A stretch of DNA of 37,390 nt from an uncultured Clostridia bacterium (GTDB lineage Bacteria; Bacillota; Clostridia; Christensenellales; UBA1242): positions 1 through 37,390 of the forward strand of contig CALVNA010000005.1 in the NCBI GenBank assembly GCA_944349535.1, in the 5' to 3' direction. The first letter of the stretch is position 1. Every line of letters starts with the position of its first letter. Both the position numbers and the translations under genes were made by a program. The notes below the pieces were generated by a model. It ran no database searches, had not been told where the DNA came from, and saw only the letters and a list, made by a program, of their open reading frames with translations. Of this stretch, positions 1 through 7,450 are shown one piece after another.

Positions 1-110
1 AGAGAAGATAAGTCGACTATTGCCGAGCAGGCAATCAGGGGATAGAGAGGACTCTATCTTAAAGAAACCGTCTAGAGGCTCAAAAAACTTTAGATTTCTA
101 TTTAATTGAA
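1..110 (+). ncRNA. 3' part of an unidentified structured RNA (5' end outside window)
   Basis: No plausible reading frame covers this stretch, but it folds locally. One hairpin has arms ATTGCC and GGCAAT around GAGCA (about 19-35). A second has arms GATAGAG and CTCTATC around AGGA (about 42-59). A purine-rich GAAACCG segment follows, then a short tract leading straight into a strong rho-independent terminator at 114-144. This is the look of the end of a non-coding RNA or long structured leader. I compared it from memory with tmRNA, SRP RNA, RNase P RNA, 6S RNA and common riboswitches and could not match it. The strand is inferred from the terminator. The 5' part lies outside the window, so the class is left open. 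Confidence 0.45.
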
Positions 111-113
111 TAA

Positions 114-144
114 AAAAGCATAGCAACCACGCTATGCTTTTTTT
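114..144 (+). terminator. Rho-independent terminator after the RNA at the window start
   Basis: An 11-bp perfect stem (arms AAAAGCATAGC and GCTATGCTTTT) closes a 6-nt loop and runs into a tract of seven T. It ends the transcript entering from the left edge. Confidence 0.85.
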
Positions 145-375
145 CGTGCTGTAAAGACCATTCTCTTATTTTGTTCAATAATTTTTCTTCAAATTTTATT
201 TACAAAAATATCATGACAAAATGAAATATACAGTTCCAGCTTTTCTTGTTTGACACCTTGCTTTATTTTCAACACTTCGTTCGCTATAAAGAAATTTGTC
301 GTCATCGTTTTGTTAGTATTTGAAAAAATTGCACTCGCATTGACTCGTTTTGCATATTTATTTTAAACTAAACTA
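145..375. other. Intergenic AT-rich stretch, nothing recognised
   Basis: About 230 bp between the terminator at 114-144 and the promoter at 376-403. I see no convincing reading frame with a ribosome binding site, no tRNA, no strong inverted repeat and no repeat array. An isolated TTGACA at 250-255 has no matching -10 box at normal spacing. Confidence 0.5.
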
Positions 376-403
376 TTGACAAATATTCAATTTGTGATAT
401 AAT
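376..403 (+). promoter_or_regulatory. SigA-type promoter of the DUF4116/ankyrin-like gene
   Basis: TTGACA (376-381), 16-nt spacer, TATAAT (398-403). Both hexamers match consensus exactly. A ribosome binding site AAGGAGA (414-420) precedes the ATG at 427. Strong constitutive expression is the inference. Confidence 0.75.
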
Positions 404-426
404 ATTGACATAAAAGGAGAGAAAAG

Positions 427-1635
427 ATGGCAAAAAATAAAGACGAAAAAGTTGATGAAAAAAAGTTGAAAGCACTAGATGAAGTAAAACTCAATCCAGG
501 AGATCTTGCAACAAAAAAATATAAAAAATACAGCAAAGATCGAGGTTTTGTTCTTCTAGCAATTGAAGTTGAACCGAAAGTTTATCGTTATGTTTCAAGC
601 AGTCTCAAAAAGGATAGTGATTTCAGGGCAGCAGCGATTAAAAAAAATGCTGATGTGCTTGAACAAATGGGTTTTAAAGAGGAAAGTATTGAAGACAAGG
701 ACGTGGCTAGATATTTTTTGAGTTTAAATGAAAAGACTAAAAAGTATATTTCAGAAAAAGTTTTGAAGGCTCTTGAAATACATCCAATTAAGCCAATTTT
801 ACAAAGAAAGAAAAAAGAAACAGCAGTGCAGACAGCAACTGTAAAACAAGAGACCAATAAACAAGAAATTGAAAAATCGGCGCAACAAAAATTTGAGGAG
901 CTTGTCAAAACATGGATTTTGCCTGACGCTTTCATGAAAAAATTTAATGAATTGGCTGATGCAAAAACTGCTAATGGTCAGACAACTGGAGTCTTTGAAA
1001 CTGCTTTAAAGGAGACACTTGAGCTTTCACGCAAAGGAGACGTTTTATCTGAAGAAGAAAGAACTGCTGCCAACAAAAAACTTGAAGAATTAAGAGATCT
1101 GCTTAAATCTAAAGATGTTAATATAAACGCAAAAGACATTGATGGCCATAGTACTGTTTACAGTGTTGTAAATTACACAAACAATCCTCTTGTTTGGTAT
1201 ATCCTGGCAACATCAAAGGCACAAACAATTCAAGTAGATGACGATGTGATTAAAGAAATTGCATCTATAGAAAATAAGGAAAATAAATACATTTGTGACG
1301 CAGTGAAGGAATACAAGGCTCAAAAAGAGGTTGAAGCCGAACAAAAGAGAAAACAAGAAGAAGCTGCAAAGGTTGAAGAGCAAAAAAGACTGCAAGTTGA
1401 GCTTTTTGAAGCATTGAAAAAACAAGATATTGCTGCTGTAAAAAAAGCTGTAGAGAATGGCGCAGATTTATCAGAGATTAACCCGTTTTCCTTAGACAGC
1501 TTGTCTGAAGAATTCAAGAAAGCAGTTATAGAACTTGCTCATCCAGCAAAAACAGATTCTCAACCAGAAAACAAGGATGTTGAACCAGAAAATGGAGAGG
1601 CTCAACCAGAGACTGAAGACCCTGAAAGTGAGTAA
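427..1635 (+). CDS. Charged protein with DUF4116-like and ankyrin-like segments, function unknown
   Basis: A 402-residue, lysine/glutamate-rich protein with no signal peptide or membrane segment, so probably cytoplasmic. Residues 36-80 (RGFVLLAIEVEPKVYRYVSS, then KKDSDFRAAAIKKNADVLEQM) resemble the DUF4116 repeat pattern. Residues 217-262 (ending in VNINAKDIDGHSTVYSVVNY) and 324-352 (ALKKQDIAAVKKAVENGADL) look like degenerate ankyrin repeats. Between them, residues 292-325 are a predicted charged helix or coiled coil. The last 30 residues form an acidic, Pro-Glu-rich tail with repeated PEN/PET units. The start is supported by AAGGAGA and a consensus promoter; a terminator follows at once, so it is monocistronic. 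Domain calls are pattern-based and weak. I do not know its function; a protein-protein interaction role is only what such repeats usually suggest. Confidence 0.8.
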   Translation: MAKNKDEKVDEKKLKALDEVKLNPGDLATKKYKKYSKDRGFVLLAIEVEPKVYRYVSSSLKKDSDFRAAAIKKNADVLEQMGFKEESIEDKDVARYFLSLNEKTKKYISEKVLKALEIHPIKPILQRKKKETAVQTATVKQETNKQEIEKSAQQKFEELVKTWILPDAFMKKFNELADAKTANGQTTGVFETALKETLELSRKGDVLSEEERTAANKKLEELRDLLKSKDVNINAKDIDGHSTVYSVVNYTNNPLVWYILATSKAQTIQVDDDVIKEIASIENKENKYICDAVKEYKAQKEVEAEQKRKQEEAAKVEEQKRLQVELFEALKKQDIAAVKKAVENGADLSEINPFSLDSLSEEFKKAVIELAHPAKTDSQPENKDVEPENGEAQPETEDPESE

Positions 1636-1641
1636 CAAACC

Positions 1642-1667
1642 AAACCATGCAAATTGCATGGTTTTTT
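1642..1667 (+). terminator. Rho-independent terminator
   Basis: A 9-bp stem (AAACCATGC / GCATGGTTT) with loop AAATT, followed by a T tract. It ends the transcript of the 402-residue protein. Confidence 0.8.
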
Positions 1668-1736
1668 GTTGCGGTTTAAACACCTAAATCATGCCTAAAT
1701 TGATTTCTTTTCGCAAAACAAAATTTAAGAAAAATT

Positions 1737-1766
1737 TTGACATATTTTGTTTAAAACTTGAATAGT
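1737..1766 (+). promoter_or_regulatory. Putative promoter placing the transcript start at the ylxY-like start codon
   Basis: TTGACA (1737-1742), 18-nt spacer, AATAGT (1761-1766, 4 of 6 matches to TATAAT), then 7 nt to the ATG at 1774. No Shine-Dalgarno sequence lies before the ATG. If this promoter is real, the mRNA is leaderless. A sporulation-sigma promoter is the alternative; I could not fit one convincingly. Confidence 0.45.
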
Positions 1767-1773
1767 CTATAGC

Positions 1774-2502
1774 ATGAAAAAGATACATTTTGGGGTTATA
1801 AAATTTCGAAAAGGCGTGGTAAACATTTTTATAGTCGTGTTGCTGGCGGGTTTGTCTGTGCTTGCAATTTGGGGCGGGAATATGCTTGTCAACACTTCAA
1901 CAGTAAGTGGAGTTTATTACAATGGCGACAAGTCGTCAAAAAATGTAAGTTTGATGATAAATGTTTATTGGGGGACAGAATATCTTGATCAAATGCTTGA
2001 AATTTTGAAAGAAAATGATGTAAAAACAACCTTTTTTATTGGTGGAACTTGGGCTGTTTTAAACGAAGATATGCTTCAAAAAATTTATCAAGATGGACAT
2101 GAAATTGCAAATCATGGCTATCATCACAAAGACCATGACAAGCTTGATGAAAAGGGCAATTTGAATGAAATTTCAACAACTCACACCATAGTCAAAGAAC
2201 TTTTAAATGTCGAAATGAATCTGTTTGCGCCGCCTAGTGGAGCTTATGACAAAACTACTGTGTCAGTGGCTTCATCGCTTGGGTATAAAACTATTATGTG
2301 GACTCGAGATACTGTTGACTGGAGAGATAAAGATGCAGAACTTATTTATTCTCGAGCAATCAAAAATGCTAGTGGTGGCGATTTAATTTTGATGCACCCA
2401 ACAGAAAAAACAGTTGAAGCATTGCCAAGAATTATTGACTGGTTCAAGCAGAACGGATTTAATCTTACAACAGTCAGTCAAACAATAGAGCCGGCAGTTT
2501 AA
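1774..2502 (+). CDS. YlxY-like polysaccharide deacetylase family protein with altered metal site
   Basis: 242 residues. An N-terminal anchor or uncleaved signal (about 15-38) places the NodB-type domain outside the membrane. Polysaccharide deacetylases normally remove acetyl groups from peptidoglycan or chitin-like sugars using an Asp-His-His metal site. Here motif 1, usually TFDDG, reads SLMINVYWGTE (59-69) and lacks the Asp pair. Motif 2 is intact as H114-x3-H118. FAPPSGAY (151-158) and LMHPT (206-210) replace motifs 3 and 5. The MINV-WG form recalls Bacillus YlxY, a sporulation-annotated branch, rather than PdaA or PgdA. Catalysis is therefore doubtful. There is no Shine-Dalgarno sequence; the start is chosen because the hydrophobic N-terminus follows directly and a promoter lies just upstream. 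The gene stands alone between two terminators. Confidence 0.8.
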   Translation: MKKIHFGVIKFRKGVVNIFIVVLLAGLSVLAIWGGNMLVNTSTVSGVYYNGDKSSKNVSLMINVYWGTEYLDQMLEILKENDVKTTFFIGGTWAVLNEDMLQKIYQDGHEIANHGYHHKDHDKLDEKGNLNEISTTHTIVKELLNVEMNLFAPPSGAYDKTTVSVASSLGYKTIMWTRDTVDWRDKDAELIYSRAIKNASGGDLILMHPTEKTVEALPRIIDWFKQNGFNLTTVSQTIEPAV

Positions 2503-2565
2503 AGACAGTTTTTTTGACAAAAAATTTTGCAAAATCTTAAAAAAATCGCAACTAAAAACAAAAAT

Positions 2566-2592
2566 TATCTCAACTTAGTTTGAGATATTTTT
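2566..2592 (+). terminator. Rho-independent terminator after the ylxY-like gene
   Basis: Stem ATCTCAA (2567-2573) / TTGAGAT (2580-2586) with a short loop, then a T-rich tail interrupted by one C. Confidence 0.6.
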
Positions 2593-2638
2593 CTTTTGTG
2601 TTATATTTAATATATATTGTGCAGTAGAAGGGAGTTTT

Positions 2639-5497
2639 ATGGCTACTTTTCAAATTTCAAACAAAAATAAAAAATCAACAAAAAACAAGAAAAAGCTTAT
2701 AGGCGCAATCTTGCTTGCGCTTTCAACCATTGTGTTCCTGTTTTCTGTCACCAGCCTTATTCCTGCTTTGCAAACATTCTTTCTTGGCATTTTAGGAATA
2801 TTTGTTTATCCTTTATCTGTTTTTGGGCTTCTTTTATCTCTTGCTCTTCTCAATGATAAAAAATATGTTATGCCAAAGCGGTATGCAGTTTTGCTGTTTT
2901 TGTCTTTATATTTTTTCCTTTGCATTTTGCAGCTTATAATCGTTGGGTTGCCAGGCGAAAATGATTATGCAAGCTATATCGCATTAAACTACACAAATCG
3001 CTTTACAGCTGGCGGCATTATAATAGGTTTTCTGCCTTGCTCTCTTGCTTATTTAATGGGCGGTGTGGCAACTTATATTGTTTTTGCACTAGCTTTTGTT
3101 GTTTGTGTTGTTTTCTTTATTGAAACAATTTTATCTCTTAAGAAAAATGAAAAAGAATCAGAACCTGTGAAACTTAATATTAAAGAAAAATCTACCACAC
3201 AAAAGCAGGTTGTTTATGACAAATCTCCAAAAATTGCAAAAATATTGACACCTCAAGAAGATGTCAATGTTATGTTTGGCGCGCAGCATCAAGAAGACCA
3301 GCAAAAAGAATTGACTGCACGAGAAAAGCTTGGACTTGCAGGTGGCTTTAAAAATATTCCACCGCAACATCAACAGATAAAGCTGCCTAAAGAAAAAGAA
3401 GCTGAGCCAAAAATTCCAGAAGGGATGACCATTCGTGATTATCTTTTGCAGCCACCAACCGTTGATATTGAAAAGTTTATGGCAAACAAAAACAAACGCA
3501 CATCACAGCCTATCACAAATCTCAATACAAGTGATATAAACAACACTTTGAATCAGATGAAACAGCAAGAGCAGATCAATCCGTCAACATATGTGCATGA
3601 AGAAAACTATGATTTTTCTCAACCTGAAATCAAACGCGGAAATTTGCCTGAAATGAAGCCTGAGCAAATCACTTCTCAAGCTGAAGATATCATCAGAGAG
3701 GTTGTCAAAGAAGAAATAAGCCAAATGCACAATGACAATGTCAGTGATGATGAATTTATTGATTACTCTTCAATTTCAAATGAAGAACATGAGTATGACA
3801 GTTCTTCTCAAACACAATCGTTTGACAGATCAAATTTATCAAGAGATAGGTCTGACTTCTCACGTGATAGATCAGATTTTTCACGAGATAGGCAGCTACA
3901 AACAAATCGTTTGCAAGACGAACGGCAACCTGATGCAATACTATCTCGAGACAGCGGCATGAGTGAAAGACACGTCGAACAAAGTGAAAGACAAAAAAGA
4001 TTTGTTCAGCTTGAGGATGAAAGCAAAACCGAACTTGTCAAACTTTACAACTATACAAGACCATCAATAGACCTTATCACAACTCAATCTGACGATCTTT
4101 CAATTTTCAATGAAGAAATACCTATGAAAAGAGTCGCTCTTGAAAATGCACTCGAAAAATTTGGTGTGCCAGCAAAAGTGCAAAATGTTGTCATTGGACC
4201 AACAGTTACCAGGTATGAAATTGAAATGCCGGAAGGCATATCCGTCAAAAAAATTCTTTCTCTCGATGCAGACATTGCTTACGCACTTTCTGCAAAAGGG
4301 CAGATCAGAATTGAAGCTCCAATTCCTGGCAGAAGCAAGGTGGGCATTGAAGTGCCAAACAACAAAGTGGCAAAAGTCAGCATAAAAGATGTGCTGCTGT
4401 CAAAAGAATTTTCTCTTTCGCCATCTCCGCTTACCTTTGCTCTTGGAAAGGATATTACTGGCACTGTCAAAGTGTGCAATCTGCAAAAGATGCCACATTT
4501 GCTTGTTGCAGGAACAACTGGTTCAGGAAAGAGTGTTTGTCTTAACACGATTATCACTTCACTTATTTACAAATCTTCTCCTGACGAAGTCAAATTTATC
4601 ATGATCGATCCAAAACAAGTTGAACTTTCAATGTATGAAGGTTTGCCTCATATGGTGATTCCAAAAGTCTTAACAGACCCAACAAAAGCGGTCAATGCAC
4701 TGCAGTGGGCTGTTGATGAGATGGAACGAAGATTCAGACTTATTTCTGAAGAGCGAGTGAGAAACATTGACGAATACAATAAAACTGAAAAAGTGCTGTC
4801 AAGAAAAGTCAAAAAGATGCCATATATTGTGATTATATTTGACGAATTTGCAGACTTTATGGCAGTTGCAAAAAATGAAATTGAGGATAAGATAAGGCGT
4901 CTTGCTGGCAAGGCTAGAGCGGCTGGAATACATTTAATTTTAGCAACACAACGACCATCAACTGATGTTGTAACTGGCACTTTGAAGGCAAATTTGCCTG
5001 CTAGAATTGCATTTAAGGTGGCAAGTCGTGTTGATAGTGAAGTTATCATGGGGGCAACCGGCGCAGAAAAACTGCTTGGCTATGGTGATATGCTCTATAA
5101 GCCTGCAGATTCTTCGCCAATCAGACTGCAAGGGTGCTTTATTGACACTCCAGAAACCAAAGATATTGTCAACTTTGTGATTGAAAATAATGAAGAAACT
5201 TTTGACGAAGAAGCAAACAACGCGATCAACAGCCCAGGCAAAAGCAGTCATGGGGCAAATGATGATAACGGCATGGATCCACTTTTGCCGCAAGCTCTTA
5301 AAATTTGCATTGACAATGGTGTTGCAAGCACGACCATGGTTCAGCGAAAATTGTCAATCGGCTATCCAAGAGCTGCAAGAATTGTTGACCAAATGGAAGA
5401 GCGTGGATATATTTCTTCGGCAGAAGGTGCAAAACAGCGAAGTGTTTACATTACAATAGAAGAATTCTATCAAATTTTTGGAGATACTTATGACTAA
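2639..5497 (+). CDS. ftsK: DNA translocase FtsK/SpoIIIE
   Basis: 952 residues. This ATP-driven pump moves chromosomal DNA through the closing septum during division, or into the forespore. Several membrane helices occupy about residues 20-165. A long charged, disordered linker follows to about 480, holding a tandem SRDRSDF repeat at 401-418. The motor comes next: Walker A GTTGSGKS at 625-632, Walker B IIFDEFAD with the Asp at 735, and ATQRPSTDVVTG downstream. The C-terminal 70 residues are the winged-helix gamma domain that reads oriented chromosome sequences. AGAAGGGAG precedes the ATG. rimO starts inside the last codons, as in other Firmicutes ftsK-rimO-pgsA clusters. From one copy I cannot tell whether it serves vegetative division (FtsK/SftA role), sporulation (SpoIIIE role) or both. 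Confidence 0.97.
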   Translation: MATFQISNKNKKSTKNKKKLIGAILLALSTIVFLFSVTSLIPALQTFFLGILGIFVYPLSVFGLLLSLALLNDKKYVMPKRYAVLLFLSLYFFLCILQLIIVGLPGENDYASYIALNYTNRFTAGGIIIGFLPCSLAYLMGGVATYIVFALAFVVCVVFFIETILSLKKNEKESEPVKLNIKEKSTTQKQVVYDKSPKIAKILTPQEDVNVMFGAQHQEDQQKELTAREKLGLAGGFKNIPPQHQQIKLPKEKEAEPKIPEGMTIRDYLLQPPTVDIEKFMANKNKRTSQPITNLNTSDINNTLNQMKQQEQINPSTYVHEENYDFSQPEIKRGNLPEMKPEQITSQAEDIIREVVKEEISQMHNDNVSDDEFIDYSSISNEEHEYDSSSQTQSFDRSNLSRDRSDFSRDRSDFSRDRQLQTNRLQDERQPDAILSRDSGMSERHVEQSERQKRFVQLEDESKTELVKLYNYTRPSIDLITTQSDDLSIFNEEIPMKRVALENALEKFGVPAKVQNVVIGPTVTRYEIEMPEGISVKKILSLDADIAYALSAKGQIRIEAPIPGRSKVGIEVPNNKVAKVSIKDVLLSKEFSLSPSPLTFALGKDITGTVKVCNLQKMPHLLVAGTTGSGKSVCLNTIITSLIYKSSPDEVKFIMIDPKQVELSMYEGLPHMVIPKVLTDPTKAVNALQWAVDEMERRFRLISEERVRNIDEYNKTEKVLSRKVKKMPYIVIIFDEFADFMAVAKNEIEDKIRRLAGKARAAGIHLILATQRPSTDVVTGTLKANLPARIAFKVASRVDSEVIMGATGAEKLLGYGDMLYKPADSSPIRLQGCFIDTPETKDIVNFVIENNEETFDEEANNAINSPGKSSHGANDDNGMDPLLPQALKICIDNGVASTTMVQRKLSIGYPRAARIVDQMEERGYISSAEGAKQRSVYITIEEFYQIFGDTYD
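3818..3892 (+). repeat. In-frame 21-bp tandem repeat in the ftsK linker
   Basis: Two full copies of a 7-codon unit encoding SRDRSDF (3839-3859 and 3860-3880) are flanked by a degenerate copy (FDRSNL) upstream and a partial copy (SRDR) downstream. The copies differ at several third codon positions, so the duplication is not recent. Confidence 0.8.
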
Positions 5498-6812
5498 AAA
5501 AGAACTTGCTCACAAAAAAATATCAGCAATCAGTCTTGGATGCGACAAAAACAAGGTCGATCTTGAAAAAATGCTTGGAAGAGTTAAAGCTTATGGCTTT
5601 AGCGTCGTTGAAGATGTGCATGATGCCGATGTTGTGATTGTCAACACTTGTGCATTTATTGAACCGGCTGAAGAAGAAGCAATTTTCAATATACTTGAAA
5701 TGGAAAAGCTAAAAAAGCAAGGAGTGATCGAGAAAATAATTGTTTCAGGATGCCTTCCAGAGCGACATTTTGAGCAACTCTCTTCACTTTTCCCCGAGAT
5801 TGATTTATTTCTAAGAGTAAGAGAAAATGATCTTATTTGTCAAAAAATTGAAGCCCTTTATCAAGTTGATCCGTCAAAACCGGCAAAAACTTGCCAAAGA
5901 GTGCTCACTTGTGGTGTCAGTTATGCTTACCTTAAAATTGCAGACGGCTGTGACAATGTTTGCTCGTATTGCACAATTCCACGTATTCGAGGTCGATATA
6001 AAAGTGTTGCGATGGATGAGCTTGTTGACGAAGCAAAGGATCTTGCAAAAAGGGGAATAAAAGAACTGATCTTGGTTGCACAGGACACAACTAGATATGG
6101 CGAAGATCTTTATGGCGAAAACAAACTTATTGAACTGTGCGAAAAACTGAGCAAAATCAAAGAGATAAAATGGATTCGACTTCACTATCTTTATCCAGAA
6201 AAAATCACAGATGAACTTCTTCAGTACATAAATAAAAATGAAAAAATGTGTAAGTATCTTGATATTCCATTGCAACATATTGATGACGAGATTTTGCACA
6301 GCATGAGACGAAGGTTGGGAGAGAAAGAAACTAAGGAGTTAATTGAAAACATCAAGACAAAATATCCTTTGTTTGCACTTAGAAGCACATTCATTGTTGG
6401 CTATCCTGGAGAGACTGCGAGAAAATTTAAAAAACTAGTCAACTTTGCCAAAGAGGCAGAATTTGATTATGCTGGTTTTTTCTCTTATAGCAAAGAGACA
6501 AATACAGCAGCATATTTTATGCAAAAACAAGTTCCGGCCTTTATTAAAAAGTTAAGAGCAAAAAAAATCACAAAAATTCAACAAAAGATTGTGGAAGAAA
6601 AGATTTCAAAGCTCATTGGCAGCCAGATGGTTGTGCTTGTTGACTATTTCGATTCAAACAGCGGCGAATTTGTCTCTCACAGCCAAAACCTTTCGCCAAC
6701 AGTTGACTTTGCAGTGCGTTTTGTGGATAATGGAAATGTTGAACTTTCAACTTTTGTTAAAGTCAAAATTTATGATTTTGATGGAAGCTATTTAAAAGGA
6801 GAATTAGTATGA
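5490..6812 (+). CDS. rimO: Ribosomal protein S12 methylthiotransferase RimO
   Basis: 440 residues. A radical-SAM enzyme that adds a methylthio group to a conserved aspartate of ribosomal protein S12. The N-terminal UPF0004 domain carries the first cluster cysteines, including SLGCDKNKVDLE and NTCAFIEPAEEEA, typical of RimO. The radical-SAM CxxxCxxC is DGCDNVCSYC with cysteines at 154, 158 and 161. A C-terminal TRAM domain (about 375-440, ending VKVKIYDFDGSYLKGEL) is present. I chose the ATG at 5490 rather than an upstream in-frame TTG at 5478, because GGAG (5480-5483) sits 6 nt before the ATG and overlaps the TTG. It overlaps the ftsK stop by 8 nt and its own stop overlaps pgsA, so translation is probably coupled. 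Confidence 0.95.
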   Translation: MTKKELAHKKISAISLGCDKNKVDLEKMLGRVKAYGFSVVEDVHDADVVIVNTCAFIEPAEEEAIFNILEMEKLKKQGVIEKIIVSGCLPERHFEQLSSLFPEIDLFLRVRENDLICQKIEALYQVDPSKPAKTCQRVLTCGVSYAYLKIADGCDNVCSYCTIPRIRGRYKSVAMDELVDEAKDLAKRGIKELILVAQDTTRYGEDLYGENKLIELCEKLSKIKEIKWIRLHYLYPEKITDELLQYINKNEKMCKYLDIPLQHIDDEILHSMRRRLGEKETKELIENIKTKYPLFALRSTFIVGYPGETARKFKKLVNFAKEAEFDYAGFFSYSKETNTAAYFMQKQVPAFIKKLRAKKITKIQQKIVEEKISKLIGSQMVVLVDYFDSNSGEFVSHSQNLSPTVDFAVRFVDNGNVELSTFVKVKIYDFDGSYLKGELV

Positions 6813-7450
6813 ATACGCCAAATAAAATAACTCTTTCACGACTTTTGCTTATTCCGCTTATTGTGTTTTTCTATCTTGCAACTTTTATTCCTTATGCAAG
6901 ACTGGTTGCAGCAATTTTGTTTGTGATTGCTGCTTTGACTGATTTTGTCGATGGTCGCATAGCAAGAAAAACAAACCAAGTTACTGACCTTGGAAAGTTT
7001 TTTGACGCGATCGCTGACAAGGTGCTGACAATGACTGGTTTTATTCTTATCATTGCCGTGCCAATCACTGGCACAGCTCCTGTTGTATGGCCTTCTTGGC
7101 TTGGGGTTGTGTGCGTTGTTGTTATGCTTGCAAGAGAATTTATCATTTCAGCGTTAAGGCAACTTGCTGCAAGCAAGGGCAAGGTTTTGGCTGCAGACAT
7201 GAGCGGAAAAATCAAAGCAACTCTTCAGTTTGTGGCAATCGTTTTATATATGTTTTATGCCTTCTTTTTGACAGATATCATTCAATCAATCGCTCCTTCT
7301 GTCGTTGACAGAGTTACTGGAATTATTGGTTTGATTTTGATGATCTTTTTGGCTGCAGCCACAGTGCTGACTGTTTATTCTGGAGTGCATTATCTTATTC
7401 AAAATAGGTTTGTTTTTAAAAACGAAAAAGATAGTTCTGAGGAGAAATAG
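6809..7450 (+). CDS. pgsA: CDP-diacylglycerol-glycerol-3-phosphate 3-phosphatidyltransferase
   Basis: 213 residues. A membrane enzyme making phosphatidylglycerophosphate from CDP-diacylglycerol and glycerol-3-phosphate, the committed step to phosphatidylglycerol and cardiolipin. The CDP-alcohol phosphotransferase signature DGxxARx8Gx3Dx3D is complete: D48-G49, A52-R53, G62, D66 and D70. About five to six hydrophobic helices follow, with a polar C-terminal tail. The ATG shares bases with the rimO TGA (ATGA) and AAAAGGAG lies just upstream. The next gene starts on the last base of its TAG. Location between rimO and a cinA-like gene/recA is the usual Firmicutes order and supports PgsA over other CDP-alcohol transferases. 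Confidence 0.93.
   Translation: MNTPNKITLSRLLLIPLIVFFYLATFIPYARLVAAILFVIAALTDFVDGRIARKTNQVTDLGKFFDAIADKVLTMTGFILIIAVPITGTAPVVWPSWLGVVCVVVMLAREFIISALRQLAASKGKVLAADMSGKIKATLQFVAIVLYMFYAFFLTDIIQSIAPSVVDRVTGIIGLILMIFLAAATVLTVYSGVHYLIQNRFVFKNEKDSSEEK

Noticed and set aside
1..110. tmRNA, SRP RNA, RNase P RNA or a T-box leader
   Set aside because: No CCA-ending acceptor arm, SRP domain IV loop, RNase P conserved core or T-box GGTGGNACCGCG sequence is visible in this part.
3839..3892. Short tandem repeat in ftsK as a CRISPR-like array
   Set aside because: The units are contiguous without spacers and in frame with the FtsK linker.
4648..5049. 133-residue frame on the minus strand inside ftsK
   Set aside because: It lies wholly within the conserved FtsK motor region, has no binding site or recognisable motif, and is explained as a shadow of the FtsK reading frame.
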